A program made the position numbers and the translations under genes. Source: JBFJWU01 sp041623475 [NCBI: bacterium] (GTDB lineage Bacteria; J088). Taken from it: a stretch of 13,801 nt of DNA. Positions 5,782 through 13,757 of the stretch are shown here, in pieces; the first letter of the stretch is position 1; each line of letters begins with the position of its first letter. The notes beneath the pieces are model-generated. The model saw only the letters and a program-made list of their open reading frames with translations. It ran no database searches and was not told the DNA's origin. The stretch lies in the NCBI GenBank assembly GCA_041623475.1, contig JBFJWU010000050.1:1-13801 (forward strand), written 5' to 3'.

Positions 5782-6137
5782 GTTAGTGGAGTCAGGCCGA
5801 AATGTGAACTGTTTAATGGCGGTGGCTTGGGGGATGGGTGGCGTTTGGAGTTTCCGGATGCCTCCTGCGGATAGCGGGATGCCCTGCCTGCGCGCCTTCA
5901 AACAGGCGCGAATCCCTTCATCCGTTTTTCGACGCCCTGCTCGGCACTAGATCCAATTGGGAATTTTTCTTCGTTCCTCTCTTCTGTCTCTCCGTGCACT
6001 CTGTGTTCTCTGTGGTGTGAAAACGGTTTCTTCCCCCTGCCTGTCATAAGTATCTTCTCTTCCTCTGTGCCTCTGTGGCCAAATTTCCGGTTTCTCCCTC
6101 CTAGTAGACTGACCTCAGGCCAGACAGGAGTATTGGA
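5782..6137. other. Intergenic region between divergent genes, with repeat B copy 3
   Basis: 356 bp between the copper-monooxygenase gene (minus) and the crotonase gene (plus), so it must hold both promoters; I found no convincing -35/-10 pair. It contains the hairpin CGCGCC-TTCAAACA-GGCGCG (5891-5910), repeat B copy 3, and the crotonase ribosome site AGGAG at 6126-6130. Confidence 0.6.
5966..6080 (+). repeat. Dispersed CTCTGTG-type repeat B, copy 3
   Basis: Contains CTCTGTGTTCTCTGTGG (5999-6015) and CTCTGTGCCTCTGTGGC (6063-6079) around a C/T-rich spacer. It is closer to copy 2 than to copy 1. Unlike the other two copies it has no repeat A or C beside it. Confidence 0.75.
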
Positions 6138-6917
6138 ATGTCAGAACCAAGACTGAATTTTTCTGTGGACGGGATGGTGGCGCGGGTTGTGTTTGAGCAT
6201 CCGCCGCAGAACCCGCTGGGGATGGTGATTGTCGACCAGTTGCGGGAGGCGCTGGCCGAGGTTCGTGCCAATCCTGATGTCCGGGTGCTGATTATGACCG
6301 GGGCCGGGGATGTGTTCAGTGCCGGGGCCAATATCAAGGAGTTCGCGCAGGCGATTAATCGCTACACGCTGGACGGGTTCCTGCTGGACCGGCAGGGGCT
6401 GGCCGATGAGATCGCGGACCTGGGCAAGCCTGTTGTGGCCGTCATTAACGGCAACTGTTTTGGCGGCGGGATGGAGCTGGCGCTGGCGTGCCACATCCGC
6501 ATCGCCGGCCACTCGGCGCGGCTGGGCCTGCCCGAGGTGGACATCGGTGCGATCCCGGCGTGGGGTGGCACGCAACGGCTGGCGCGGGTGATCGGGCCAG
6601 CGAGGGCGCTGGATGTGATGCTGCTGGCCCGGCACCTGACTGCGGCCGAGGCGCTGGAGTGGGGGCTGGTGACCGAGGTTGTCCCGGACGATCAGCTCCA
6701 GGACCGCGGGCGCGAGATCGCCAGTCGGTTGTGCGAAAAACCACCGATGGCGCTGGCGGCAATTATCGCGGCCGTTAACAGGGGAATCGAAACGGACCTG
6801 GCCGCCGGCCTGGCCATTGAACGCCAGCAGGCGATGCAGGTCGTCAGCAGCGAGGACTCGATCGAGGGTTACACGGCGTTTATCGAAAAACGAAAACCGG
6901 TTTTCAAGGGTCGTTAG
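6138..6917 (+). CDS. Enoyl-CoA hydratase/isomerase (crotonase) family protein
   Basis: Protein of 259 residues, full length for the family. ATG at 6138 has AGGAG seven nt upstream. The oxyanion-hole motif SAGANIKEF is at 61-69 and GNCFGGGMELALACHIRIAG is at 105-124. E113 and E133 (LPEVDIGAIPAWGGTQRL) match the two catalytic glutamates of true enoyl-CoA hydratases, so hydration of a 2-enoyl-CoA is likely, although crotonase specificity cannot be read reliably from sequence. The C-terminal part (residues 200-259, ending FIEKRKPVFKGR) is typical. It is cytoplasmic. It is the first gene of a plus-strand run reaching 10316, with the esterase lipoprotein beginning 63 nt after its stop. A role in beta-oxidation-like breakdown of an acyl-CoA is inferred. 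Confidence 0.92.
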   Translation: MSEPRLNFSVDGMVARVVFEHPPQNPLGMVIVDQLREALAEVRANPDVRVLIMTGAGDVFSAGANIKEFAQAINRYTLDGFLLDRQGLADEIADLGKPVVAVINGNCFGGGMELALACHIRIAGHSARLGLPEVDIGAIPAWGGTQRLARVIGPARALDVMLLARHLTAAEALEWGLVTEVVPDDQLQDRGREIASRLCEKPPMALAAIIAAVNRGIETDLAAGLAIERQQAMQVVSSEDSIEGYTAFIEKRKPVFKGR

Positions 6918-6980
6918 TTGCGGTCGGGTGGCGAATTCCGGGCTGGACTGTTTGTTGTGGGGCGGGGTAGTGTGTTCGGT

Positions 6981-8204
6981 ATGAGAATCAAATTATCGGT
7001 CTTTGGGATGATCCTGCTTGCTGGCGTTGTCGGCGGCTGCGCAGACAGCAACCCGCCCGTTCCGGCGGCGGCCTGTCAGTCCGAGGATTGCCGGTTCACA
7101 GATCCCTGGCAGGACGGACCCTATCCCGTTGGGGTCCGCAACAGCCTGGTGTTTGATACAACGCGCCAGGCGCTGGCGTGGGACGGCTGCGACAGGGGTT
7201 TTGACTGCCCGCGGCCGATCCCGATCTCGATCTGGTATCCCGCTGTGGACGCGGCGGTCAGCAAACCGCAGATCAACTTTAATTCGTTTTTTTCGGTGAC
7301 CGAGGCCGAGGTGCAGGAAATCATTACGGACCTGGTCGAGGACCTGGGCGGTGGCGATGTGCCGGATATCTCGATCCCGGACAAGGTCGTCGAATCGCGG
7401 TTGAATGTCGAGTTGCGGCCGGGGCGCTGGCCGCTGGTTGTGTTCAGCCACGGGGCCGGGGGCGTGCGGTTCCAGAGCCTGTTTTTGACCGAGTTCCTGG
7501 CCAGCCACGGATTTATCGTGATATCCCCGGACCACGAAGGCGACGCGACGATCAGCGAAATCGAGGGCCAGATCGTCACCGCGGCGCGGGAGCATTTTGA
7601 AGGTTCGGCGCTGATGCGGCCCCAGGACGTAATGTTCCTGATTGACCAGATGACGGCCTGGGATGTCGATCCTGATCACTGGCTGAACGGTGCCGTGGCG
7701 ATCGAGCTGGGCGTCGGCCTGACCGGCCACAGTTTTGGCGCCTACACCAGCATCACGGTCTCCGAGATTGACGACCGGATCGCGGCCACCGTGCCCCAGG
7801 CGGCACCGGGGCTGTCGATGTTCAATGACCAGGTACCGACCATGTTCATGATCGCCACCGAAGACGACACAATCGACGAGATCGGCAACGACGTGATGCG
7901 GGCGCAGTATGACCTGGCCCCGGTGCCCAAGGCCAAATTTGAACTGCTGGATGCCGGGCATTTTACGTACTCCAATATGTGCGACCTGTTTTCGGATTTC
8001 GGCGATGGCTGCGGCACCGGCGAGCGAATCACCAATGGCGAACCGCTGACCTACGTCGATTCCGAGGCCGCTTTTGACGTGATCAACGGCTACACCACCG
8101 CCTGGTTTGGTGCCTGGATCAAGGGCAACCCCCAGTACTTTGAGGCGCTGGAGTTCCGTCCCGATGACAGCACCGTCCGGTACACGATCGAGCTGTACCG
8201 TTGA
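6981..8204 (+). CDS. Alpha/beta hydrolase lipoprotein (dienelactone hydrolase / PAF-acetylhydrolase-like)
   Basis: Protein of 407 residues. ATG at 6981 is chosen because it begins a lipoprotein signal, MRIKLSVFGMILLAGVVGGC, with C20 as the lipid anchor (lipobox VGGC, slightly unusual with V at -3). The frame extends to 6918 but that adds a non-signal leader. The fold motifs are IPISIWYPA, VVFSHGAGG (154-161, oxyanion region), the nucleophile S251 in LTGHSFGAYTS, an acid candidate D295 or D296 in IATEDDTID, and H327 in LDAGHFTY. This layout matches predicted dienelactone-hydrolase and platelet-activating-factor acetylhydrolase-like esterases. It probably cleaves an ester or acyl bond at the envelope; the substrate is unknown. 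Several Cys (C32, C37, C70, C76, C334, C344) suggest disulphides, in line with export. Its stop overlaps the TTG start of the SDR gene, so the two are translationally coupled. Confidence 0.88.
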   Translation: MRIKLSVFGMILLAGVVGGCADSNPPVPAAACQSEDCRFTDPWQDGPYPVGVRNSLVFDTTRQALAWDGCDRGFDCPRPIPISIWYPAVDAAVSKPQINFNSFFSVTEAEVQEIITDLVEDLGGGDVPDISIPDKVVESRLNVELRPGRWPLVVFSHGAGGVRFQSLFLTEFLASHGFIVISPDHEGDATISEIEGQIVTAAREHFEGSALMRPQDVMFLIDQMTAWDVDPDHWLNGAVAIELGVGLTGHSFGAYTSITVSEIDDRIAATVPQAAPGLSMFNDQVPTMFMIATEDDTIDEIGNDVMRAQYDLAPVPKAKFELLDAGHFTYSNMCDLFSDFGDGCGTGERITNGEPLTYVDSEAAFDVINGYTTAWFGAWIKGNPQYFEALEFRPDDSTVRYTIELYR

Positions 8205-9247
8205 CGACCCTGGTGACCGGTGGTGCCGGGTTCATCGGCAGCCACGTGGTGCGCCAGCTGCTGGACCGCGGGGATACGGTCCGCGTCTTTCATTTACCCA
8301 ATGAGCCGCTGGACAACCTGGACGGGTTGGCGGTCGAACGTTTCCCCGGTGACATCCGCGATGCCGATGCGGTTCGCCAGGCCATGGACGGATGTGACCG
8401 GGTCTTTCACCTGGCGGCGGTGTATGCGCTGTGGCTGCCGGACCCCAATGTCATGTTCCAGGTCAATATCGGTGGCACCCGCAACATCATGGAGGCCGCG
8501 GCGGACCAGGGGGTCCAGCGAGTTGTCTACACCAGTTCCATTGCCCGCTTTGGCGGCCACGGGGCCGGCACCGACGCGACCGAGGACTCGCCGTTTGCCC
8601 TGGGGCCGACTGGCGAGGACTATGCCCGCAGCAAAGCGGAATCCCACGAACTGGTTATGGATTATGTGCGCGGCGGCCTGGACGTGGTGACTGTTGCGCC
8701 ATGCGGCCCGGTGGGGCCGGGGGATATTGGACCGACGCCAACGGGAAAACTGCTGCTGATGGCTGCCAACTGGCCGGTAGTGGTGTCGGCAGATACCTGG
8801 GCCAACATGATCGATGTCCGCGACGTGGCAGCGGGCCATCTGTTGGCGGACGAGAAGGGCCAAACCGGAGAGTCGTACTTGCTGGGTAACGAGAATGTCT
8901 CGATGATCCAGCTGGTGCGGCGGACGTTGAAGATGCTGGAGATCAACAAACCGGTTATCCAGATGCCCATGGACGCGCTGGAAGTCGCCGCCCACGGACT
9001 GTTGTGGCTGACCGAGCACGTCACTCGCAAGCCACCACTGGTCACACCTGCTGGCGTCCGGATCAGTCGCCTGGGCCTGCGTGCCGACTGCCGAAAATCC
9101 CGTGAACAGCTGGGACTGCCCCAGCATTCGGTTGATGATGCGATTCGCGATGCCATGATCTGGTGGGCGGCCCGTGGTTACGTTACGGATCGCAAGGCGC
9201 GACGGCGGATCCGGGCGTTGCGGGCGTCGGCGCACCCGTTATCATAA
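8201..9247 (+). CDS. Extended SDR: NAD-dependent epimerase/dehydratase, HpnA-like
   Basis: Protein of 348 residues. The start is TTG at 8201, overlapping the esterase stop (TTGA); the next candidate, GTG at 8213, would remove the first beta-strand of the Rossmann fold. The nucleotide-binding motif TGGAGFIG is at 6-13, VFHLAAVYALWLPDP at 68-82, TSS at 111-113, and the catalytic Y141-x3-K145 in DYARSKAESHEL. GPGDIGPTPTGK at 172-183 and the general layout are close to the hopanoid-associated epimerase HpnA and dihydroflavonol-reductase/3-beta-hydroxysteroid-dehydrogenase-like proteins. No hopanoid genes are in view, so I do not assign hpnA. It is a cytoplasmic NAD(P)-dependent oxidoreductase or epimerase, possibly acting on a sterol-like or lipid alcohol. 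The C-terminal tail (330-348) is Arg-rich. The YceI gene follows after 44 nt. Confidence 0.87.
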   Translation: MTTLVTGGAGFIGSHVVRQLLDRGDTVRVFHLPNEPLDNLDGLAVERFPGDIRDADAVRQAMDGCDRVFHLAAVYALWLPDPNVMFQVNIGGTRNIMEAAADQGVQRVVYTSSIARFGGHGAGTDATEDSPFALGPTGEDYARSKAESHELVMDYVRGGLDVVTVAPCGPVGPGDIGPTPTGKLLLMAANWPVVVSADTWANMIDVRDVAAGHLLADEKGQTGESYLLGNENVSMIQLVRRTLKMLEINKPVIQMPMDALEVAAHGLLWLTEHVTRKPPLVTPAGVRISRLGLRADCRKSREQLGLPQHSVDDAIRDAMIWWAARGYVTDRKARRRIRALRASAHPLS

Positions 9248-9291
9248 TGGCCGTACAAATGAACCACGCGAACCCAACAGGGAGACACCGC

Positions 9292-9885
9292 ATGCTGGCG
9301 TTTTTGACTCGACCTTGTTTGATGGCCGTTGCCGCAGTCCTGGCCCTGACCGGCACCGCTGATGCCGCCGAGTACGCCATCGCCGACGGTTCCAGCCTGT
9401 CGTACACGGTGAACCATCCGATGCACGAGGTGGTCGGGACCAGCACTGACCTGCGCCTGTTGAAACCGATTGTCTATGATCCAGCGGCGCCAACAGATTT
9501 TGCGGGCCTGGCCGGTATACCCATGCAGGCCGACTGGAAAAGCTTTGATTCCGGTAACGGTAACCGCGATGCGAATACGCGACTGGTGGTCAAGGCCAGC
9601 CAGTTTCCGCAGCTGACCTTTGTCTTTGAGTCGGTCCAGGTCAAGGCCGAGACCGAGACGGTCTATACCGGGACTGCGACCGGGCGGATGTATGTGGCTG
9701 GTGTCAAACAGCCATTAACCGCCGATGTCACGATCGACACCAGTGACCCGCAGCGGATTGTCGTGACCAGTACGGCACAACTGAACATGACCGATTTCGG
9801 CATCGAGCCACCCAGCCTGTTGCTGATCAAGGCTGACGAAATCGTCACCCTGCAGGCGCAGCTGTTTTTCGCTCCAGCTCAATAA
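9292..9885 (+). CDS. YceI-like periplasmic protein
   Basis: Protein of 197 residues, the usual length for YceI. ATG at 9292 has GGGAG (9280-9284) seven nt upstream and begins a Sec signal, MLAFLTRPCLMAVAAVLALT, with likely cleavage after ADA at residue 25. Earlier in-frame ATGs at 9247 and 9259 lack a ribosome site and would bury the signal. The mature protein shows the YceI beta-barrel pattern: LSYTVNHPMHEVVGTS, a DFAGLAGIPMQADWKSFDSGN segment, then NTRLVVKASQFPQLTF, TGTATGRMYVAGVKQPLTADV and LNMTDFGIEPPSLLLIKADEIVTL. Family members bind isoprenoid or other lipid chains. Here it may hold or carry a hydrophobic compound in the periplasm, in keeping with the lipid enzymes in the same operon; the ligand is unknown. 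Confidence 0.88.
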   Translation: MLAFLTRPCLMAVAAVLALTGTADAAEYAIADGSSLSYTVNHPMHEVVGTSTDLRLLKPIVYDPAAPTDFAGLAGIPMQADWKSFDSGNGNRDANTRLVVKASQFPQLTFVFESVQVKAETETVYTGTATGRMYVAGVKQPLTADVTIDTSDPQRIVVTSTAQLNMTDFGIEPPSLLLIKADEIVTLQAQLFFAPAQ

Positions 9886-9905
9886 AATTACAGGCCGCGG
9901 CTGCG

Positions 9906-10316
9906 GTGATGGCGCTGGTCGCCATTGCCGGCTGCGGCGCATCCCACTCGCCGGATGACATTTCCGGCCGTTGGCAGGCAACGTTTGCCGCCGGGCCTGC
10001 CAGCCTGAATCTGTCCCAGCAACCCGACCGGTCCGTGGCCGGATCGATCACGGTCGATGACATCGTCTGGTCGGTGACCGGTCCGGTTCGTGACGGGGCC
10101 AATGTCCAGCTTGTGATCTTGCCCAGCCACGACGAGGAAGTCCTGTTTCGCGTGATCGACCTGCAGCCGGGCGCTGGCAAATCGGGACTGGTGCCGGCTC
10201 ACGCGGCAGACCGGATTACGCTGACCGGACAGGTGTCATCCAGCGGTTCACGGATCGACGGGACGGTCAGCAGTGCATTGATCGCGGGCACGACACCGTT
10301 CGTCCTCAAACGATAA
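9906..10316 (+). CDS. Small lipoprotein of unknown function
   Basis: The frame is open from 9837 to 10316. From the GTG at 9906 the product is 136 residues, beginning MMALVAIAGCGASHS with a lipobox (IAGC). That signal is short and has no basic residue. Eight codons upstream, ATA at 9882 overlaps the YceI stop (AATAAAA) and would give the much more usual signal MKLQAAAAVMALVAIAGC; the real start may lie there. The mature part is rich in beta-strand-like segments (SGRWQATF, LNLSQQ, VAGSITV, ITLTGQVSS, GTVSSAL), suggesting a small barrel or lipocalin/avidin-like sandwich, but I recognise no family. It is the last gene of the plus-strand operon and ends 37 nt before the 3' end of the convergent gamma-glutamyltransferase gene. 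It is probably an envelope lipoprotein working with YceI. Confidence 0.72.
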   Translation: MMALVAIAGCGASHSPDDISGRWQATFAAGPASLNLSQQPDRSVAGSITVDDIVWSVTGPVRDGANVQLVILPSHDEEVLFRVIDLQPGAGKSGLVPAHAADRITLTGQVSSSGSRIDGTVSSALIAGTTPFVLKR

Positions 10317-10336
10317 TTTGCGTCCAGCGTTCATCG

Positions 10337-10354
10337 GCCCGACAGTCGGCGGGC
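10337..10354. terminator. Possible two-way terminator hairpin
   Basis: GCCCG-ACAGTCGG-CGGGC lies between the convergent small-lipoprotein and gamma-glutamyltransferase genes and touches the last base of the latter's stop codon. The stem is only 5 bp and the T-run after it is weak (TAGTTT), so this is a candidate only. Confidence 0.25.
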
Positions 10355-12045
10355 TAGTTTGCCTGGCGGTCTGTGACCACGCGCGCTGTGGTGCCCTGGG
10401 CCCGCGGGTCAGCGGCGGCGCTGATCCGCCCGCGCTGCCAGTCGACGGCGTTGACCTCGCCCAGGTAACGGCGCGGTGGAACCGGGTCGTGGCCAAACGC
10501 ACGGAACCGGTCCAGCCAGTCGGCTGCGGCCAGGCCGTCCTCGAACCAGATCTCGTCGGGCAGCCATTGATGGTGCAGGCGCGGACGATCGACCGCCTGT
10601 CGCAACGCGAGGTCATCGACAACCACGCCCAGCAGCACCTGCAGGACGGCCACTGGGATCCGCGAACCTCCGGGTGATCCCAGCGCCAGAGCATGGGAAT
10701 CGCGCCACGCCACCGTTGGCGACATCGAGCTGAGCATTCGTTTGCCCGGGCCAACGGCGTTGGCCTGTCCCTGGACCAGGCCGTACATGTTCGGTTTGCC
10801 GGGCACCGTCGCAAAATCATCCATCTCGTTGTTCAGGAAAAACCCGGCCTCGGGCACGTACAGGGCGCTGCCAAACGGGCCGTTCAGGGTGACCGTGATC
10901 GATGCCAGGTTACCGTCGCCGTCGACCACCGACAGGTGGGTGGTCTGGTCGGACTCGACCGGAAACGCGTCGCGAATGTTGCCGATGTCGCCCGAGTCGC
11001 TGGCCCGCGTCCGGTCAATCGACTCCGCCCGCTGGCGGACCCACGTCGGATCCATCAGCTCGGCAATGGATGCGCGGGTAGTGCGCGGATCGCCCAGCAG
11101 GAAACGATCAGCATACGCCCGGCGCAGCGCCTCGACCAGGATATGGTGCCGCAGCGCCGGATCGATGATCGCCGACCAACCAAGGTGCTCCAGCATCTCG
11201 ATGACCTGGCCAACGATAATTCCGCCCGACGAGGGCAGGGACATTGACGCAAACTGCCAGCCCCAGGCCGTAAATCGGACCGGTTCGCGCCAGGCTGGAC
11301 GATACGCCGCCAAGTCTGCTGTTGTCAGGATGCCGCCGTGCCGGTCCGACGCCGCCGCAATGGCTGCGGCGATGGTGCCGGTCGTGACCGCTGCCGGTCC
11401 CTGGTCCCGGTACGCAATCAGTGTCCTGGCCAACGCATCCATCGTCAGGGTGGTGCCGGTGACCGGGACCTGTCCGCCGGGCAACCAGTGGCTGGCGGTT
11501 TCGGGGAACGACCGAAAATCCCGGGCCCGGTAGCCGATCATCCGGTGCATCCGCGGCGAAATGGTCAAGCCGGCCTGGGCCAGGCGAATGGCGGGTTCGA
11601 CCACCTGCTGCCACGGCAGTCGTCCAAACCGGCTGTGCAGTTCAAAATATCCGGCCGGGGATCCGGGCACGCCGGCAGACAAAGGGCCCAGCGTACTGGC
11701 TCGCGGAATCGGGTTGCCGTCGGCATCCAGGTACATGTCGGCCGTTGCGGCGGCCGGCGCGACTTCGCGAAAATCCAGCGACGTCACCTGTTCGCCCAGA
11801 CGGACAACCGCAAAACCGCCGCCACCCAGGTTGCCGGCCTGGGGGTTGACGACCACCAGCGCCAGCGCCGTGGCCACGGCGGCATCGACGGCGTTACCGC
11901 CCATCTCCAGGATCGTGGCACCGGCGTCGACAGCGGCGGGATCGGTGGCCGCGACACCGCCCAGATGGCGCGGGGCGTTCGCCGGTGTCGATGAACATCC
12001 TGCCAGGACCAGTAGCAGGCCGAGTTTCAGCACGCTGCGATTCAC
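10354..12045 (-). CDS. ggt: Gamma-glutamyltransferase (N-terminal nucleophile hydrolase), lipoprotein
   Basis: Protein of 563 residues, full length. The start is the GTG at 12045, which overlaps the sppA stop (GTGA) and begins the lipoprotein signal MNRSVLKLGLLLVLAGC (lipobox LAGC, C17). GTG at 12060 is possible but lacks a ribosome site. The enzyme moves the gamma-glutamyl group of glutathione and related compounds to water or amino acids. The precursor cuts itself before the nucleophile T368 (SDQTTHLSVVD). Other signature parts are DFREVAP (substrate carboxylate arginine), LNNEMDDF, RMLSSMSPT, GSPGGSRI (oxyanion glycines) and RLHHQWLPDE. The large subunit precedes T368 and the small subunit follows it. 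Many homologues are soluble periplasmic proteins; here a lipid anchor is predicted. It forms an operon with the upstream SppA-like gene and probably takes part in glutathione or peptide recycling. Confidence 0.93.
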   Translation of the reverse strand: MNRSVLKLGLLLVLAGCSSTPANAPRHLGGVAATDPAAVDAGATILEMGGNAVDAAVATALALVVVNPQAGNLGGGGFAVVRLGEQVTSLDFREVAPAAATADMYLDADGNPIPRASTLGPLSAGVPGSPAGYFELHSRFGRLPWQQVVEPAIRLAQAGLTISPRMHRMIGYRARDFRSFPETASHWLPGGQVPVTGTTLTMDALARTLIAYRDQGPAAVTTGTIAAAIAAASDRHGGILTTADLAAYRPAWREPVRFTAWGWQFASMSLPSSGGIIVGQVIEMLEHLGWSAIIDPALRHHILVEALRRAYADRFLLGDPRTTRASIAELMDPTWVRQRAESIDRTRASDSGDIGNIRDAFPVESDQTTHLSVVDGDGNLASITVTLNGPFGSALYVPEAGFFLNNEMDDFATVPGKPNMYGLVQGQANAVGPGKRMLSSMSPTVAWRDSHALALGSPGGSRIPVAVLQVLLGVVVDDLALRQAVDRPRLHHQWLPDEIWFEDGLAAADWLDRFRAFGHDPVPPRRYLGEVNAVDWQRGRISAAADPRAQGTTARVVTDRQAN

Positions 12046-13757
12046 GATGTGACCCGCCACGGCATCAGGTACAGCGACTGGCCTGAGGTCGCGATTGACG
12101 TCAGGCCGGCAAACGCGTCGGCGGTGTCGCTGGCCAGCTGGGGAAACCCGACCTGGCCACGGGGCAGGACCTCGATGCCCGGGGTCCAGCGGTCGACCGG
12201 CAGCCCGGCCAGTTCAGCAGCACTGTGCAGGGCCGTCCGCAGGTCGCCCAGCTCATCCACCAGGCCGTGGGCCAGCGCCTGATGGCCCAGCCAGACCCGG
12301 CCGCCGGCAACGGCTTCCAGTTGTTCGCGGCCCATTCCGCGACCGGTGACAACGCGGTCCAGGAACTGGTCATACGAATGCATCATGGATCGGGTCAGGA
12401 CCTCGCGTTCGTCGTCTGTCAGCGGCCGGTCGCCGCCAAAGATCCCGGCGTGGCGTCCGACGGTTACAAAATCTGTCTGGATCGATGCGCGCTGCAGCAG
12501 GCCCTGCACATTGGGGCGCAGCATCATCACACCGATCGAGCCGGTCACGGTCAGCGGCTGGGCAATGATCCGGTTGGCGCCAGCGGCGACATAGTAGCCG
12601 CCACTTGCGGCCGTGTCGCCGAACCAGGCAACGACCGGCTTCTTGGATTTCAGCCGTTCGACCTCGCGCCAGATCTGGTCACTGGCCAACGCCGAGCCGC
12701 CCCGGGAATTCACATATAGGACAACGGCGGCGATCTCGGCCTGCTCCTCGGCGATGCGGATCGCCTTGGACACGGTGTCGGCACCGGCCTGCTTCTGGCC
12801 GTCGCCCGGCATCAACGGTGACGAGACGCTGCGGCCGGGGACGATCATGCCCTCGACGGGAACGACCCCGACAAACTTGCCGGACGGGCGGCGGCGGTAT
12901 TCGTAAATCCGGTGGCCGGCTTCGTTGGCGGTGTGGATCGCGATCGGCTGTTCTGTGTCCGACAGCCGGGTGGCCAGTTCGTCCAGGTACCCGACGCTGT
13001 CGACGATGCCGGCATCCAGGGCCTGGTCTGCCGTCAGCGGGGCCCGGTCAATCAGGTCCAGCAGCGCCTGCCGATCCAGGTTGCGTCCGGTCGCTGCTGC
13101 CGCCAGGCGATCGAGGATGCCGTCAATAATCCATTCCAGCATCTGTCGCTGCTCGTCGGACATGTTATTGCGGCTGAACGTGTCGCCGGCAGACTTGTAG
13201 GGCGAGACCTGCAGGACTTCGGCCTGGACACCAATCCGCGCCAGGGCGTCGGCCAGGAAAAAGCCGCCGGCGCGGAATCCCGTAACGTTCCAGTGACCCG
13301 CCGGGGCCAGCGCCAGGTGGTCCGCAGCCAGGGCGGCGTACCAGGTGATCGCCGACAGGTCGTCGGTCCAGACGACGGCGCGTTTGCCCGCCGCCTGCAG
13401 GCGCTGGATCGCGTCGCGCAGCCCATCCATCGTTGCCCAGTCGGCATCAGGGCTGTTCAGGCGGATGACCACACCGGACAGCCGCGGATCGTTGGCGATG
13501 TATTCGGCGATCTCGCGAAACTCTGCCAGGGACATGCCCTGTTTGGGTTCGCGGATGCGCGGCAGCAGCCGGCGCCACCACGGCGTGACCTGGGGCAACT
13601 GGGGGATGCGGCCGTAGAACTCGACAAAGATATAGTCCAGCGGCGCCCGCGCCAGGCGACGAAACAGATTGCGGCGGCGGCGGTTCAGCTCGCCGACCAG
13701 GCCCCAGAATTTTGACCAGATTTTCCTCAGCACATCCAGATTCCTGTTGAGGGTCAC
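12042..13757 (-). CDS. sppA: Signal peptide peptidase SppA-like, S49 family (67K type)
   Basis: Protein of 571 residues with two tandem S49 domains, as in E. coli SppA (618 residues). The N-terminal half (about 80-265) provides the general-base lysine K188 in VSPYKSAGD; the C-terminal half (about 295-515) provides the nucleophile S385 in GDTAASGGYYVAAGANRI. This Ser-Lys enzyme degrades leftover signal peptides at the membrane. The start shown is GTG at 13757, but there is no Shine-Dalgarno and the frame stays open from there to the right edge, so the real start could lie outside the window. The first 45 residues are basic and amphipathic (KIWSKFWGLVGELNRRRRN) and lack the membrane helix that normally anchors SppA. 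Its stop overlaps the gamma-glutamyltransferase start by 4 nt, so the pair is translationally coupled. Confidence 0.9.
   Translation of the reverse strand: MTLNRNLDVLRKIWSKFWGLVGELNRRRRNLFRRLARAPLDYIFVEFYGRIPQLPQVTPWWRRLLPRIREPKQGMSLAEFREIAEYIANDPRLSGVVIRLNSPDADWATMDGLRDAIQRLQAAGKRAVVWTDDLSAITWYAALAADHLALAPAGHWNVTGFRAGGFFLADALARIGVQAEVLQVSPYKSAGDTFSRNNMSDEQRQMLEWIIDGILDRLAAAATGRNLDRQALLDLIDRAPLTADQALDAGIVDSVGYLDELATRLSDTEQPIAIHTANEAGHRIYEYRRRPSGKFVGVVPVEGMIVPGRSVSSPLMPGDGQKQAGADTVSKAIRIAEEQAEIAAVVLYVNSRGGSALASDQIWREVERLKSKKPVVAWFGDTAASGGYYVAAGANRIIAQPLTVTGSIGVMMLRPNVQGLLQRASIQTDFVTVGRHAGIFGGDRPLTDDEREVLTRSMMHSYDQFLDRVVTGRGMGREQLEAVAGGRVWLGHQALAHGLVDELGDLRTALHSAAELAGLPVDRWTPGIEVLPRGQVGFPQLASDTADAFAGLTSIATSGQSLYLMPWRVTS

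Noticed and set aside
5781-5810. TTCACA - 17 nt - TAACAT as promoter of the copper monooxygenase
   Set aside because: The -10 would overlap the start codon, putting the transcript start inside the gene.
5891-5910. CGCGCC/GGCGCG hairpin as a terminator
   Set aside because: The stem is good but no T-run follows directly on either strand, and it lies between divergent genes where no transcript is expected to end.
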